Source of the DNA: CAZVVT01 sp964630595
GTDB lineage: Bacteria; Chlamydiota; Chlamydiia; Chlamydiales; VFKH01
Assembly (NCBI GenBank): GCA_964630595.1
Contig: CAZVVT010000001.1
Span: 580,760-644,759, forward strand
DNA: 64,000 bases
Direction of reading: 5' to 3'
The notes under the pieces were generated by a model that saw only the letters and a program-made list of their open reading frames with translations, did no database searches and had not been told where the DNA came from. The position numbers were made by a program, and so were the translations under genes. Within the stretch, counting starts at the first letter, position 1, and each line of letters begins with the position of its first letter. Positions 15,995-24,687 of the stretch are shown one piece after another.

Positions 15995-16103
15995 TGGCCT
16001 GCTCCCCAAAAATCGGGCCAAATAGAATTCAAGAGAGCAAAGCTAGGCCCAGCTATCCTTTATGTCAATGGGAGTAGTAATTTTTCTTTATTAGTGTGAA
16101 CTG

Positions 16104-16109
16104 TATACT
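16104..16109 (+). promoter_or_regulatory. Probable -10 box of tyrP
   Basis: TATACT lies 10 nt before the preferred ATG at 16120, with only an AT-rich stretch (TTTTTC) 17 nt upstream as a weak -35. If transcription begins about 7 nt after it, the mRNA would have almost no leader. The similar CATACT in the broken copy supports functional conservation. Confidence 0.4.
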
Positions 16110-16119
16110 GCTTGGGCGT

Positions 16120-17196
16120 ATGAGGACGGGTTCGGTTTTAGGAGCGGCGCTGCTGGTGGCGGGGACGACGATTGGGGCGGGGATGTTGGCGCTGCCGACG
16201 GTGCTCGGGCCAGCGGGGTTTTGGCCATCGGCGGGAGTGCTAGCGGTCTACTGGCTCTTGAGCTACTTCTGCGGGCAGATGTTCATTGCGGTGACGCTGG
16301 CCTTTGAAGAGCCAGTGAATCTGCATAGCATGGTGAAGGCGACGCTGGGGCGCGGCGGAGAGATCCTCTGCTGGGTGCTCTATTTGGGGCTGCTCTATTC
16401 TCTGACCGCGGCCTACTTGTCAGGCGGTCATGCCATTGTGAAATCATTGACCGGCATCGAGCCTACGGTATTGTTGGTGGTCTTCGGCGCGGTGATTGCC
16501 ATGGGCGCTTTTGCCGTTGATTGGGTCAATCGCGTTTTCATGGTCGGTTTGGTGGTGGCCTATGTGATGCTGATCGGTGCGATGGCGCCCAAACTCGACT
16601 TGTCGCTGCTTTCGCGCACCAACGGTTCGATGGTCTGGCTGGCGCTGCCGACGGTAGTTACATCGTTTGGATACCAGATCATCATTCCCACTCTGTCGCA
16701 GTACTTGCACCGCGATCGCAAGAAAATCCACAGAGCCGTCTTGTGGGGCAGCTTGAGCGGCCTGATCGTCTATCTGATTTTCCAGTTCATCATGCTCGGA
16801 TCGGTAACACCGGAGCAAGTCGCCTTTGCACAGAAAGCGGGTGAGCCCATTTTGCCATCGACGATCGCCGTGGCCTTTTCTTTCTTTGCGATCATCACCT
16901 CTTTGCTAGGTGTGAGCTTGTCGCTCAGAGATTTTCTCGGTGACGCCTTCCGAATGAAGAACAGAGCGATTCCTGTTGTGCTGACCTTCTTGCCACCGCT
17001 GCTCTTTGCAATACTGATCCCGCGCGCGTTTTTGATTGCGCTGGATTGGGCCGGCATCATCGTCTGCCTGCTTTTGGGGCTGATGCCCGTTGCTCTTGTG
17101 CTGCGCAAAAAGCTTCCTGGATGGCGTGCGAAGGCAGCTGTTGTTGTCATCGGTTACACGGCAACCATCATTGCTGACTGGGTACAACGCTTATGA
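16120..17196 (+). CDS. tyrP: Aromatic amino acid permease, TyrP family (copy 1)
   Basis: A 358-residue inner-membrane carrier of the hydroxy/aromatic amino acid permease family (proton symport of tyrosine or tryptophan). The N-terminus holds the GTTIGAGMLALP motif of the first broken helix. About ten to eleven hydrophobic segments follow, and TSFGYQIIIPTL in the middle is a family hallmark. A GTG at 16096 is in frame, but ATG 16120 is preferred since it matches the start of copy 2 and follows a -10 box. Copy 2 follows with an ATGA overlap. Chlamydiae commonly carry tandem tyrP genes. Confidence 0.9.
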   Translation: MRTGSVLGAALLVAGTTIGAGMLALPTVLGPAGFWPSAGVLAVYWLLSYFCGQMFIAVTLAFEEPVNLHSMVKATLGRGGEILCWVLYLGLLYSLTAAYLSGGHAIVKSLTGIEPTVLLVVFGAVIAMGAFAVDWVNRVFMVGLVVAYVMLIGAMAPKLDLSLLSRTNGSMVWLALPTVVTSFGYQIIIPTLSQYLHRDRKKIHRAVLWGSLSGLIVYLIFQFIMLGSVTPEQVAFAQKAGEPILPSTIAVAFSFFAIITSLLGVSLSLRDFLGDAFRMKNRAIPVVLTFLPPLLFAILIPRAFLIALDWAGIIVCLLLGLMPVALVLRKKLPGWRAKAAVVVIGYTATIIADWVQRL

Positions 17197-18338
17197 AACG
17201 AATGATCGGAGCAACGCTGTTGGTCGCCGGCACCGCCATCGGCGCGGGCATGCTCGCATTGCCTGTGGCTACAGCGCAGGGCGGTTTTCTCGCCTCAGCG
17301 GCAGTCTTTATCGGCGTCTGGTTTGTTACGCTTATCTCCGCATTCTTAGTGCTCGAGGCGTGCTTGTGGTTGCCCGGTGAAGTGAATCTGGTTTCGTTGA
17401 GTCGCGCAACACTGGGGCGCGCGTGCGCTGCCGTTGTGTGGGTGCTCTTCTTGTTGCTGCTCTACTCGCTCACTGCGGCCTATCTCTCCGGCAGCGGCTC
17501 TATCATCAATTCTGCATTGCACGGCCTCTTCGGCATCACACTGCCGCATGAAGTGCAGGTGCTCATTCCGTTGATCCTGCTCTCGCCCTTTGTGGTCCTG
17601 GGCACCAGCACCGTCGATCTCTTCAACCGCATCCTCATGATCGGTCTCATCGGCACCTACCTTGTTTTGGTGGGCGCTGCGACACCACGCGTCGATCAAC
17701 TCTCCGCCGGCCACTTCGCCCCACTCTTCGGCGCCCTGCCCGTTATCGTCACTTCGTTCGGCTTCCACGTCGTGATTCCCTCCCTGACCTCTTACCTGAA
17801 ACATGACCGCCGCAAGTTGCAGTGGGCCATCTTCTGGGGCAGCCTTCTGGCCCTGTTCGTCTACCTTGCGTGGGAGGCCATCGTCTTCGGCGTCGTGCCG
17901 ATAGAGGGGCTCCTGGATGTGCAAGCACGCGGCGTTCCCGTCACTGATGCCCTGGCCGCTCTGACTGGCAAGCCGTGGATCCAAACCTCCGCCATCCTCT
18001 TCTCCTTCTTCGCCATTGTCACCTCCTTCCTGGGGCTTTCGCTCAGCCTCTTTAGCTTCCTCCGTGACGGCACCCAGCACCGCTTTGGCAAGATCCGCAT
18101 CGCCCTGCTTACCTTCCTCCCGCCCCTGCTCTTCGCCCAGCTCTTTCCCAAAGGCTTCATCCTTGCCCTGGAGTACGCCGGCGTCATCGTCGCCCTCATC
18201 TCCGGCATCCTGCCCGCCTTCATGGTCTGGAAGGGGAGGAGGCACTTTAGCGGCTGGCGCCTCGGCGGCGGCAAGCTGGTCCTCATCGCTCTGATTCTGC
18301 TATCATTCGTGGTAGCTATTTCGGACCTGCTGAAATAA
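17193..18338 (+). CDS. tyrP: Aromatic amino acid permease, TyrP family (copy 2)
   Basis: The 381-residue paralogue of the preceding gene, starting MKRMIGATLLVAGTAIGAGMLALP and holding TSFGFHVVIPSL at the same place as copy 1. About eleven membrane segments are visible. It overlaps copy 1 by 4 nt (ATGA) and so is co-translated. Its final ten codons, FVVAISDLLK, reappear in diverged form after the next gene at 19338. The two copies may differ in substrate (Tyr against Trp or Phe), which sequence alone cannot settle. Confidence 0.9.
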   Translation: MKRMIGATLLVAGTAIGAGMLALPVATAQGGFLASAAVFIGVWFVTLISAFLVLEACLWLPGEVNLVSLSRATLGRACAAVVWVLFLLLLYSLTAAYLSGSGSIINSALHGLFGITLPHEVQVLIPLILLSPFVVLGTSTVDLFNRILMIGLIGTYLVLVGAATPRVDQLSAGHFAPLFGALPVIVTSFGFHVVIPSLTSYLKHDRRKLQWAIFWGSLLALFVYLAWEAIVFGVVPIEGLLDVQARGVPVTDALAALTGKPWIQTSAILFSFFAIVTSFLGLSLSLFSFLRDGTQHRFGKIRIALLTFLPPLLFAQLFPKGFILALEYAGVIVALISGILPAFMVWKGRRHFSGWRLGGGKLVLIALILLSFVVAISDLLK

Positions 18339-18430
18339 CTCAAGAAAAGTCGTCATTCCTGCACAAGTGACTTTTATTATTTAGCCATCTCATAATGCTC
18401 AGGACTTACTTGTTATTTTGGGAGGGTTTT

Positions 18431-19330
18431 ATGGCTGCAGTAGCTAGAAGTTTTGGTAGAGTAGCAGCAGGTTTCGCTAGTGCGGGTGCAAGCTCTATGG
18501 TGTTTGGCCGAAGGGTCTTCCATTGCGCCAGCGGAAAAAGCTGCGAGAGGATAGACATCACTGGCTCGATTACTTCAACAAATGACGACCTCAATCTAAC
18601 TCGTGTTGTCGCGTCACAAGTTAACGGCAAAAACGTCGGGCTCTCGCTTTCGGCAGTCCTTTCGGACGTTACTGCCAAGGGGAACGTCAGGCTCTGGAAT
18701 TCAACTGTCGACGGAAATGTTCTTGCTTCGGGAAACGTTACTTTTGAAAACTCCCGCTGCAATAGCAGGGTTGAAGTCGCGGGTTCTGTAACCTTACTCG
18801 ATCACAGTCGGATTGGCTCTGGTTCTTCTGATGAAGCTTTTACGATAACAGACTCTGCTGTCGATACTAGTTTCATTGCACAAGGCCCTGTAAAAGCCTG
18901 TCGCGCATCCATTTCTGGCCGGATTGTGTCTGAAGGAGAGCTACAGTTGGAGTGTTGCCACGTAGGTTCCGCAGCAGCACCATCGATGAGCATCAAAAAA
19001 TCCACAATTTATGGTGATGTATCCACCGAAGTAGCAAGGATTTTCTTCTCTAGTATTCGCGGTACGCTTCGTTGTCGCCAATCAACTCTTGAACTCAAGG
19101 GCTGCACTATCAAAAATATTCATATCGCAGCTCCTCTCGAGAGCACCGAGGAGCTAACCGATAACGGAAAGCATGCGATTCGCGTCTTCTTAAGTGATGA
19201 GACAACAGTTGATAGTATAACTTTTGCTTCTGACTGTTGGGGAACCATTTATGCAACAAAAACAACAGCTACAGTTAAAAAGGTCGTCAACGGGCATTTC
19301 AATCTTTTTTGGGCTCTCTTTGCGCCATAA
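18431..19330 (+). CDS. Hypothetical right-handed beta-helix-like protein
   Basis: A 299-residue protein I do not recognise by family. The N-terminus is rich in Ala, Gly and Ser (MAAVARSFGRVAAGFASAGASS) without a hydrophobic core long enough for a usual signal peptide. From about residue 45 it is made of short beta rungs of roughly 18-20 residues, such as KGNVRLWNSTVDGNVLASG and GNVTFENSRCNSRVEVAG, as in bactofilins or pectate-lyase-type beta helices. Seven or more Cys are scattered through it. ATG 18431 is chosen over 18395 because GGGAGGG lies just upstream. It has lower GC than the tyrP genes, and a copy of a tyrP tail lies immediately after it, so it looks inserted. Confidence 0.55.
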   Translation: MAAVARSFGRVAAGFASAGASSMVFGRRVFHCASGKSCERIDITGSITSTNDDLNLTRVVASQVNGKNVGLSLSAVLSDVTAKGNVRLWNSTVDGNVLASGNVTFENSRCNSRVEVAGSVTLLDHSRIGSGSSDEAFTITDSAVDTSFIAQGPVKACRASISGRIVSEGELQLECCHVGSAAAPSMSIKKSTIYGDVSTEVARIFFSSIRGTLRCRQSTLELKGCTIKNIHIAAPLESTEELTDNGKHAIRVFLSDETTVDSITFASDCWGTIYATKTTATVKKVVNGHFNLFWALFAP

Positions 19331-19337
19331 ACCGTCT

Positions 19338-19370
19338 TTTGTGGTAGCCATTGCGGACCTACTGAAATAA
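19338..19370 (+). pseudogene. 3' tail of a lost tyrP copy
   Basis: Ten codons FVVAIADLLK plus TAA, matching the last ten codons of tyrP copy 2 (FVVAISDLLK). Three codons differ silently and one changes Ser to Ala. Some similarity continues past the stop (a TCGTCATT shared). The upstream body of this copy is absent, replaced by the beta-helix-like gene. Confidence 0.65.
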
Positions 19371-19455
19371 TGTCCTAAAGTTACCGGAGTCGTCATTAAT
19401 GGGAGCTTCGGTCTTGTTTGGAGGCGCTTAATACGGTAAACTGTCTTTATATCTC

Positions 19456-20496
19456 ATGAAAGAAAGACTTCTTACCGGTGACCGCCCTACAGGGATGCTG
19501 CACCTGGGCCACTACCTCGGCTCGCTCAAAAATCGCGTAGCGCTGCAAGATCGCTACGACTGTTTCTTCATCGTCGCCGATCTGCACATCTTAACCACCA
19601 AGCCCACTAAAGAAGATCTGCTCGCCTCGCGCGAATCAACCGTACAGATGGTCACCGACTACTTGGCATGCGGCATTGATCCGAAAAAATCCTCCATCTA
19701 TTTGCAATCCGCTATCCCTAGCGTTTGCGAACTCAACCTCTTTTTCGAAATGATGATTTCGCTTAACCGGTTGACCGGACTGCCCAGCTTGAAAGAGATG
19801 GCTCGCGCAGTCAATATGGAAGAATTTTCTTTCGGTCTGATCGGTTATCCCGTTTTGCAATCCGCCGACATTCTCGGCCCGAAAGCCTCTGTCGTGCCGG
19901 TCGGGAAGGACAATGAAGCGCATGTGGAATGCACACGCGACATCGCGCGCCGCTTCAACAATCTGTACGGAGAAGTTTTTCCCCTTCCACAAACCATTCT
20001 GAGCGATGTGCCCTCGCTGATCGGTACCGATGGCAAGGCGAAGATGAGCAAATCCCTCAACAACTCCATCTTTCTTTCCGATGATGCAAAGACCGTCGAG
20101 AAGAAGGTGAAGGGCATGTACACCGATCCAAATCGCCTTCACGCGAATGTACCAGGGACAGTAGAAGGCAATCCCGTCTTCATCTACCACGATGCTTTCA
20201 ATCCGAAGAAAGCGGAAATTGCAGAGATGAAACGCCGCTACAAAGAAGGAACCATTGCTGATGTAGAGGTGAAGATGGCGCTCGTAGAGGCCCTCAACAC
20301 ATTCCTAGAGCCGATTCGACAGAAACGTGCCGAGATTGTTGCTGACAAAGGATTGGTAGAGCATGTCATTGTAGAGGGCACGGAAAAAACACGCGCCGTG
20401 ATTGATGCAACTGTTGCTGAGGTGCGATCTGCGATGGGATATTCCGGTTTCTGGAACAAGCTGCGCCGCGTAGCTAAAGAGCGATGTTCAAGTTAG
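19456..20496 (+). CDS. trpS: Tryptophanyl-tRNA synthetase
   Basis: Class I synthetase charging tRNA-Trp. The HIGH-type motif is TGMLHLGHY (residues 12-20) and the KMSKS motif is KAKMSKSLNN near residue 195. DRPTG at the start and QSADIL in the middle are typical. It has 346 residues, the usual size. The end overlaps uvrB by 13 nt, the trpS-uvrB order also found in Chlamydia. Confidence 0.95.
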   Translation: MKERLLTGDRPTGMLHLGHYLGSLKNRVALQDRYDCFFIVADLHILTTKPTKEDLLASRESTVQMVTDYLACGIDPKKSSIYLQSAIPSVCELNLFFEMMISLNRLTGLPSLKEMARAVNMEEFSFGLIGYPVLQSADILGPKASVVPVGKDNEAHVECTRDIARRFNNLYGEVFPLPQTILSDVPSLIGTDGKAKMSKSLNNSIFLSDDAKTVEKKVKGMYTDPNRLHANVPGTVEGNPVFIYHDAFNPKKAEIAEMKRRYKEGTIADVEVKMALVEALNTFLEPIRQKRAEIVADKGLVEHVIVEGTEKTRAVIDATVAEVRSAMGYSGFWNKLRRVAKERCSS

Positions 20497-22445
20497 TCTC
20501 CGACTACAAGCCCGCCGGTGATCAGCCACAAGCCATCGACAAGCTGGTGTCAGGGCTAAATGAAAAAAAGCGCGCGCAAGTTTTGCTCGGCATCACCGGC
20601 TCCGGCAAGACCTACACCATGGCCAACATTGTAGCGAGCGTGCAGCGCCCCACACTTGTTCTTGCACACAACAAAACACTTGCAGCACAGCTCTACGAGG
20701 AGTTCAAAACTTTTTTTCCGAGCAATGCGGTGGAGTATTTCGTTTCGTACTACGACTACTATCAACCCGAAGCCTACATTCCGCGCACCGACACTTACAT
20801 CGAAAAAGATATGGCGATCAACGATCAAATCGATCGCCTGCGTTTGAGTGCAACGAAATCACTCCTCGAACGAAATGATGTGCTCATCGTCGCCTCCGTC
20901 TCCTGCATCTACGGTTTGGGTATGCCGGAGTACTACGCCAAAATGCTTTTCAAGATGGAAGTGGGCCAAGTCATTCGCCGCGATGATCTGCTGCTGCGCC
21001 TCGTCGATATGGCCTACACGCGCAACGATATGGATCTCGGCCGCGGAAATTTTCGCGCGCGCGGCGATGTGATCGAAATCATTCCCTCTTATGAGGACAG
21101 CATCGCTCTGCGCATCGAATTCTTCGGCGATACGATTGAGCGCCTCTCCATGGTCGACCCACTCACCGGTAAGGTCCTTAGCCGCCACGACCACCTCGTC
21201 CTCTATCCCGGCTCGCACTACGTAACGCCCGAGGAAATTCGCTGGAGCGCTATCCAGAGTATCCAGGCGGAGCTCAAAGAGCGCCAAGACCAGTTGGATC
21301 CGCTCTATAAGCAACGCCTGATCGAACGTACCAAGTACGATGTCGAGATGATCCGCGAAATCGGCACCTGCAAAGGCATCGAAAACTACTCCCGCCACTT
21401 CAGCGGCCGTGCCCCCGGCGATGCCCCTTCCTGCCTTCTCGACTACTTCCCAAAGGACTTTTTGCTCTTCATCGATGAGTCGCATCAAACTGTGCCTCAA
21501 GTACATGCGATGTACAATGGCGACCGCGCGCGCAAGCAATCTCTGGTCGAGTACGGCTTTCGCCTCCCTTCCGCCTTCGACAACCGCCCACTCAAGTTCC
21601 ACGAGTTCTACGACAAGATCAACCAAGTCATCTACGTCTCCGCCACTCCCGGCACCTTCGAAGTGAATGATTCGGGAGGAAACGTAGTTGAGCAAATTAT
21701 CAGACCGACGGGTTTATTAGACCCTGAAATCACTGTAAAGCCAGCATCTTCTCAGGTTGACGATGTTTTGAATGAGATCCGCATTGAGGTCGGCAAAGGC
21801 CGCCGCGTGCTGGTCACCACGCTCACTAAGCGACTCTCCGAAGAGCTCACCCAATTTCTTTTGGAGTTGGGCGTGAAAGCCAAGTACCTCCACTCCGATA
21901 TCGACACCATCGAACGGATGGAGATCCTGAGAGACCTCCGCCGCGGCGGCTTTGACGTGCTGGTCGGAATCAATCTATTGCGGGAAGGGTTGGATATCCC
22001 GGAAGTCAGCTTAGTCGCTATCCTCGATGCCGATAAGGAGGGCTTTCTGCGCAGCGAAACTTCGCTCATCCAAACCTGCGGCCGCGCCTCCCGTAATGCC
22101 GAAGGTCGTGTTATCCTCTATGCCGATAAGCAGACAAAAGCCATCGACACCACCATTGCCACTGTATCAAAGAGAAGAGCTACCCAAGCCGCCTACAATG
22201 CAGCGCATGGCATCACTCCCAAGACCGTCATCCGTGCCATAGGGGAGGGGTTTGGCCCCGGCGGCGAACCTGTAAAGCCAACTATCGACAAAGCCTTAGC
22301 CGCTCACATGTCCGCCTCGGATATCACGAAGAAGATCAAGGCGCTGGAGCGCGATATGCACAAAGCCGCCAAGGAATGGCGCTTTGAAGAGGCAGCGGCT
22401 TTACGCGATCAGATTCGCGAGCTCACCACGCTTCTACTCACTTAA
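20484..22445 (+). CDS. uvrB: Excinuclease ABC subunit B
   Basis: Damage-verifying helicase-like subunit of nucleotide excision repair. Visible: Walker A GITGSGKTYT near residue 37, the beta-hairpin YYDYYQPEAYIP, the DESHQT motif, the HSDIDTIERMEIL and NLLREGLDIPEVSLVAILDADKEGF helicase motifs, QTCGRASRNAEGRVI, and a C-terminal UVR coiled coil (ALERDMHKAAKEWRFEEAAALRDQIREL region) for UvrA/UvrC contact. It has 653 residues. The 3' end overlaps metQ on the other strand by 12 nt. Confidence 0.97.
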   Translation: MFKLVSDYKPAGDQPQAIDKLVSGLNEKKRAQVLLGITGSGKTYTMANIVASVQRPTLVLAHNKTLAAQLYEEFKTFFPSNAVEYFVSYYDYYQPEAYIPRTDTYIEKDMAINDQIDRLRLSATKSLLERNDVLIVASVSCIYGLGMPEYYAKMLFKMEVGQVIRRDDLLLRLVDMAYTRNDMDLGRGNFRARGDVIEIIPSYEDSIALRIEFFGDTIERLSMVDPLTGKVLSRHDHLVLYPGSHYVTPEEIRWSAIQSIQAELKERQDQLDPLYKQRLIERTKYDVEMIREIGTCKGIENYSRHFSGRAPGDAPSCLLDYFPKDFLLFIDESHQTVPQVHAMYNGDRARKQSLVEYGFRLPSAFDNRPLKFHEFYDKINQVIYVSATPGTFEVNDSGGNVVEQIIRPTGLLDPEITVKPASSQVDDVLNEIRIEVGKGRRVLVTTLTKRLSEELTQFLLELGVKAKYLHSDIDTIERMEILRDLRRGGFDVLVGINLLREGLDIPEVSLVAILDADKEGFLRSETSLIQTCGRASRNAEGRVILYADKQTKAIDTTIATVSKRRATQAAYNAAHGITPKTVIRAIGEGFGPGGEPVKPTIDKALAAHMSASDITKKIKALERDMHKAAKEWRFEEAAALRDQIRELTTLLLT

Positions 22446-23147
22446 TGCTGGAATGATGGAGCCCTGATAGCGCTCACAGAGGTACTCTTTCACGCCCGGG
22501 GCCGTCAGCGCCTTCTGTAAAGCCACGATTTCAGGCCGTGTCTCATCTCCCGCGCGAATCACTACCCAGTTCACGTACTGAGAATGCTCATCCTCGAGGA
22601 TGAGAGCGTCTTTGCAGGGTGTAAAGCCAGCTTGTAAAGCGAAGTTCGCCGGAATGACCGCGAAATCCACCTCATCCAGCGTCTTGGGCAAAAGCACCGC
22701 ATCCAGCTCTACAATCGTCCCTTCACGAAAGCCCGACTGCGCCAGCAGTTGGAGCGCTCTTTCACGGTTTGTTGGATCAAGAGGCACAGCAATCCTGGCT
22801 TTACAACGAACCTCTGTCCATTTCTTCGAGTAAATCCCCATGGGCTCTAGGTGTACAGGGGCCAGTAAAGCCAGCCGATAGCCGAAGTTATCGACCTGCT
22901 GACGGAAAAATGCCTCATGCTGGAAGAAGTTGGCATCGATTTCGCCCTCCGCAAGCGCTCTATTGGGAATGTTGTAGTCATCGACCACAATGACCCTTAC
23001 TTCGTATCCTTGCCGCTCTAATTGCGGCTTTACAACGCAGTCCAGGATCTCTGCATGAGGAACAGCCGTTGCAGCGATCTTCAAGCTCTTATCATTGCCA
23101 GAACAGGCAACTAATAGCAGTAAAGCCAGCAAACAACTCCATTTCAT
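22434..23147 (-). CDS. metQ: Methionine-binding lipoprotein MetQ
   Basis: Periplasmic substrate-binding lipoprotein (NlpA family) of the MetNIQ importer. The signal sequence ends in the lipobox LLVAC (Cys15). Family segments are visible: IAATAVPHAEIL, VRVIVVDDYNIPNRALAEGEIDANFFQHEAF, RIAVPLDPTNRERALQLL, and NWVVIRA near the end. Length 237. It is the last gene of a metN-metI-metQ operon, with ATGA coupling to metI. Confidence 0.9.
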   Translation of the reverse strand: MKWSCLLALLLLVACSGNDKSLKIAATAVPHAEILDCVVKPQLERQGYEVRVIVVDDYNIPNRALAEGEIDANFFQHEAFFRQQVDNFGYRLALLAPVHLEPMGIYSKKWTEVRCKARIAVPLDPTNRERALQLLAQSGFREGTIVELDAVLLPKTLDEVDFAVIPANFALQAGFTPCKDALILEDEHSQYVNWVVIRAGDETRPEIVALQKALTAPGVKEYLCERYQGSIIPALSE

Positions 23148-23779
23148 ACCAAACCTCTACGTATTTTAATGGCTTTACAGCCCCAATTGCCTGCCCTCTG
23201 CAGCATAATAACTAGAACAATGAGCAAAAGGCAGCAAGCTACCATGATCGAAACATTGTACTGCCAATAGCCATATTGTATCGCAACCTTTCCCAGGCCG
23301 CCTCCACCTACCAAACCAGCCATCGTGCTGTACCCTAGAAGGCTAATGCTCAAGTTAGAGAGCGCTAAGACCAGCTGCGGAAGCGATTCCGGGATGATGA
23401 CCCGCGTAATCTGCTGCCAGCGGGTGGCTCCCATCGCTTGAGCTGCCTCTAAAAGCCCTGGATTTACATCCTCAAAGGCGCTCTGCGCCAGGCGAGCGAA
23501 GAAGGGGATAGCTGCCACCGTGAGGGGAACAATGGCCGCTGTGGTGCCAATGGAGGTCCCAATCACCCACTTTGTGAAGGGGATGAGGGCTACAAGAAGG
23601 ATCGCGAAAGGAAAAGAACGTCCGATGTTGGTTAATCCGGTCAAAAGTGTGAATGTAAAACCGGTTTTACATTGCACCATCAGCATCGCCAGCCCTAAAC
23701 CCAGCGCTGCGGAGAGGATTGTAGAGACGACAACCATGTAAATGGTCTCCAAAAGGGCCATTGGGATCAATTCCATCAT
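23144..23779 (-). CDS. metI: Methionine ABC transporter permease MetI
   Basis: Inner-membrane permease, 211 residues with about five hydrophobic segments. The EAA loop that contacts MetN is visible as LLEAAQAMGATRWQQITRVIIPESLPQLV. It overlaps both metN and metQ by 4 nt (ATGA in each case). Confidence 0.92.
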   Translation of the reverse strand: MMELIPMALLETIYMVVVSTILSAALGLGLAMLMVQCKTGFTFTLLTGLTNIGRSFPFAILLVALIPFTKWVIGTSIGTTAAIVPLTVAAIPFFARLAQSAFEDVNPGLLEAAQAMGATRWQQITRVIIPESLPQLVLALSNLSISLLGYSTMAGLVGGGGLGKVAIQYGYWQYNVSIMVACCLLLIVLVIMLQRAGNWGCKAIKIRRGLV

Positions 23780-24687
23780 AAAAACCTCACTACTCTCACG
23801 CCATTCGACTCTAAAAACCCGATAGCTCGGTCTACTTCTTCGGCTTTACCGGTAATTTGGACGCATAGTCGGCCCACCATCTTGTCCCGCACAGGGTCAA
23901 TGGATCCGCTCAAGATATTCACATCGACGGGGAAGGCACGCACCACCTGGCTAATGAGCGGTTGGCCGGCCGCCTCCCCGTGAAAGACCAGACGCATGAG
24001 CGGTCCTCTTCCTTCATCGTGCAAACCAAGCAGCTGCTGAGTCACAGGGCTCTTGGGAGCACAGAGGAGCTGCTCTACTGAGCCGATCTCGACGATTCGA
24101 CCATGGTCGATGACCGCTGCTCGATGACAGAGAGCTTTCACCAGGTCCATCTCGTGCGTAATCAATAGGAGGGTGAGGCCACGCTCGTTCAGCTTTCTCA
24201 ACAAGCTGATGAGTTGCCGTACACTCTCGGGATCGAGAGCCGAGGTCGGCTCATCGAAGAGCAACGCTTTTGGCCGGGCCGCAAGGGCTCTCGCGATGGC
24301 CACCTTTTGTCGCTGCCCTCCGCTCAGGCGAGCGACTGGCCTGTTGGCGTAGGCAGTCATGCCCACCAGCTCGAGCGCCTCGGCTGCCCACTCCAATGGA
24401 AGGCCATGGAGCTTCAATGGGAAGGCCACATTCTCCAGCGCGGTCATTGAGGAGAGAAGGTGAAGCTGCTGAAAGACGAAACCTATCAGGGAGGGGTGAG
24501 GGATAAAGGGTTTGCCGTCCCAGGTAATCGAGCCGCCCGTCGGTTTGGTCAAGCCGGCTAGGAGTCGGAAGAGGGTAGTTTTACCTGCGCCGCTGGGGCC
24601 CACAATCCCGAAAACTTCCGATTGTTCCACGTGGAACAATAGGTTTTTGAGGATCGGATCGAAGCTTAGGTTGTTGAATTTAAACAT
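23776..24687 (-). CDS. metN: Methionine ABC transporter ATP-binding protein MetN
   Basis: ATPase of the methionine importer. Walker A GPSGAGKTTLF, signature LSGGQRQKVAIARAL, Walker B ALLFDEPTSALDPE and H-loop LITHEMD are present in the first 200 residues. Residues about 225-300 form the NIL regulatory domain (VRAFPVDVNILSGSIDPVRDKMVGRLCVQITG), where methionine binds to inhibit transport. The 303-residue protein is slightly short. The start overlaps the HExxH gene upstream by 22 nt, so that gene probably leads the operon. Confidence 0.93.
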   Translation of the reverse strand: MFKFNNLSFDPILKNLLFHVEQSEVFGIVGPSGAGKTTLFRLLAGLTKPTGGSITWDGKPFIPHPSLIGFVFQQLHLLSSMTALENVAFPLKLHGLPLEWAAEALELVGMTAYANRPVARLSGGQRQKVAIARALAARPKALLFDEPTSALDPESVRQLISLLRKLNERGLTLLLITHEMDLVKALCHRAAVIDHGRIVEIGSVEQLLCAPKSPVTQQLLGLHDEGRGPLMRLVFHGEAAGQPLISQVVRAFPVDVNILSGSIDPVRDKMVGRLCVQITGKAEEVDRAIGFLESNGVRVVRFL

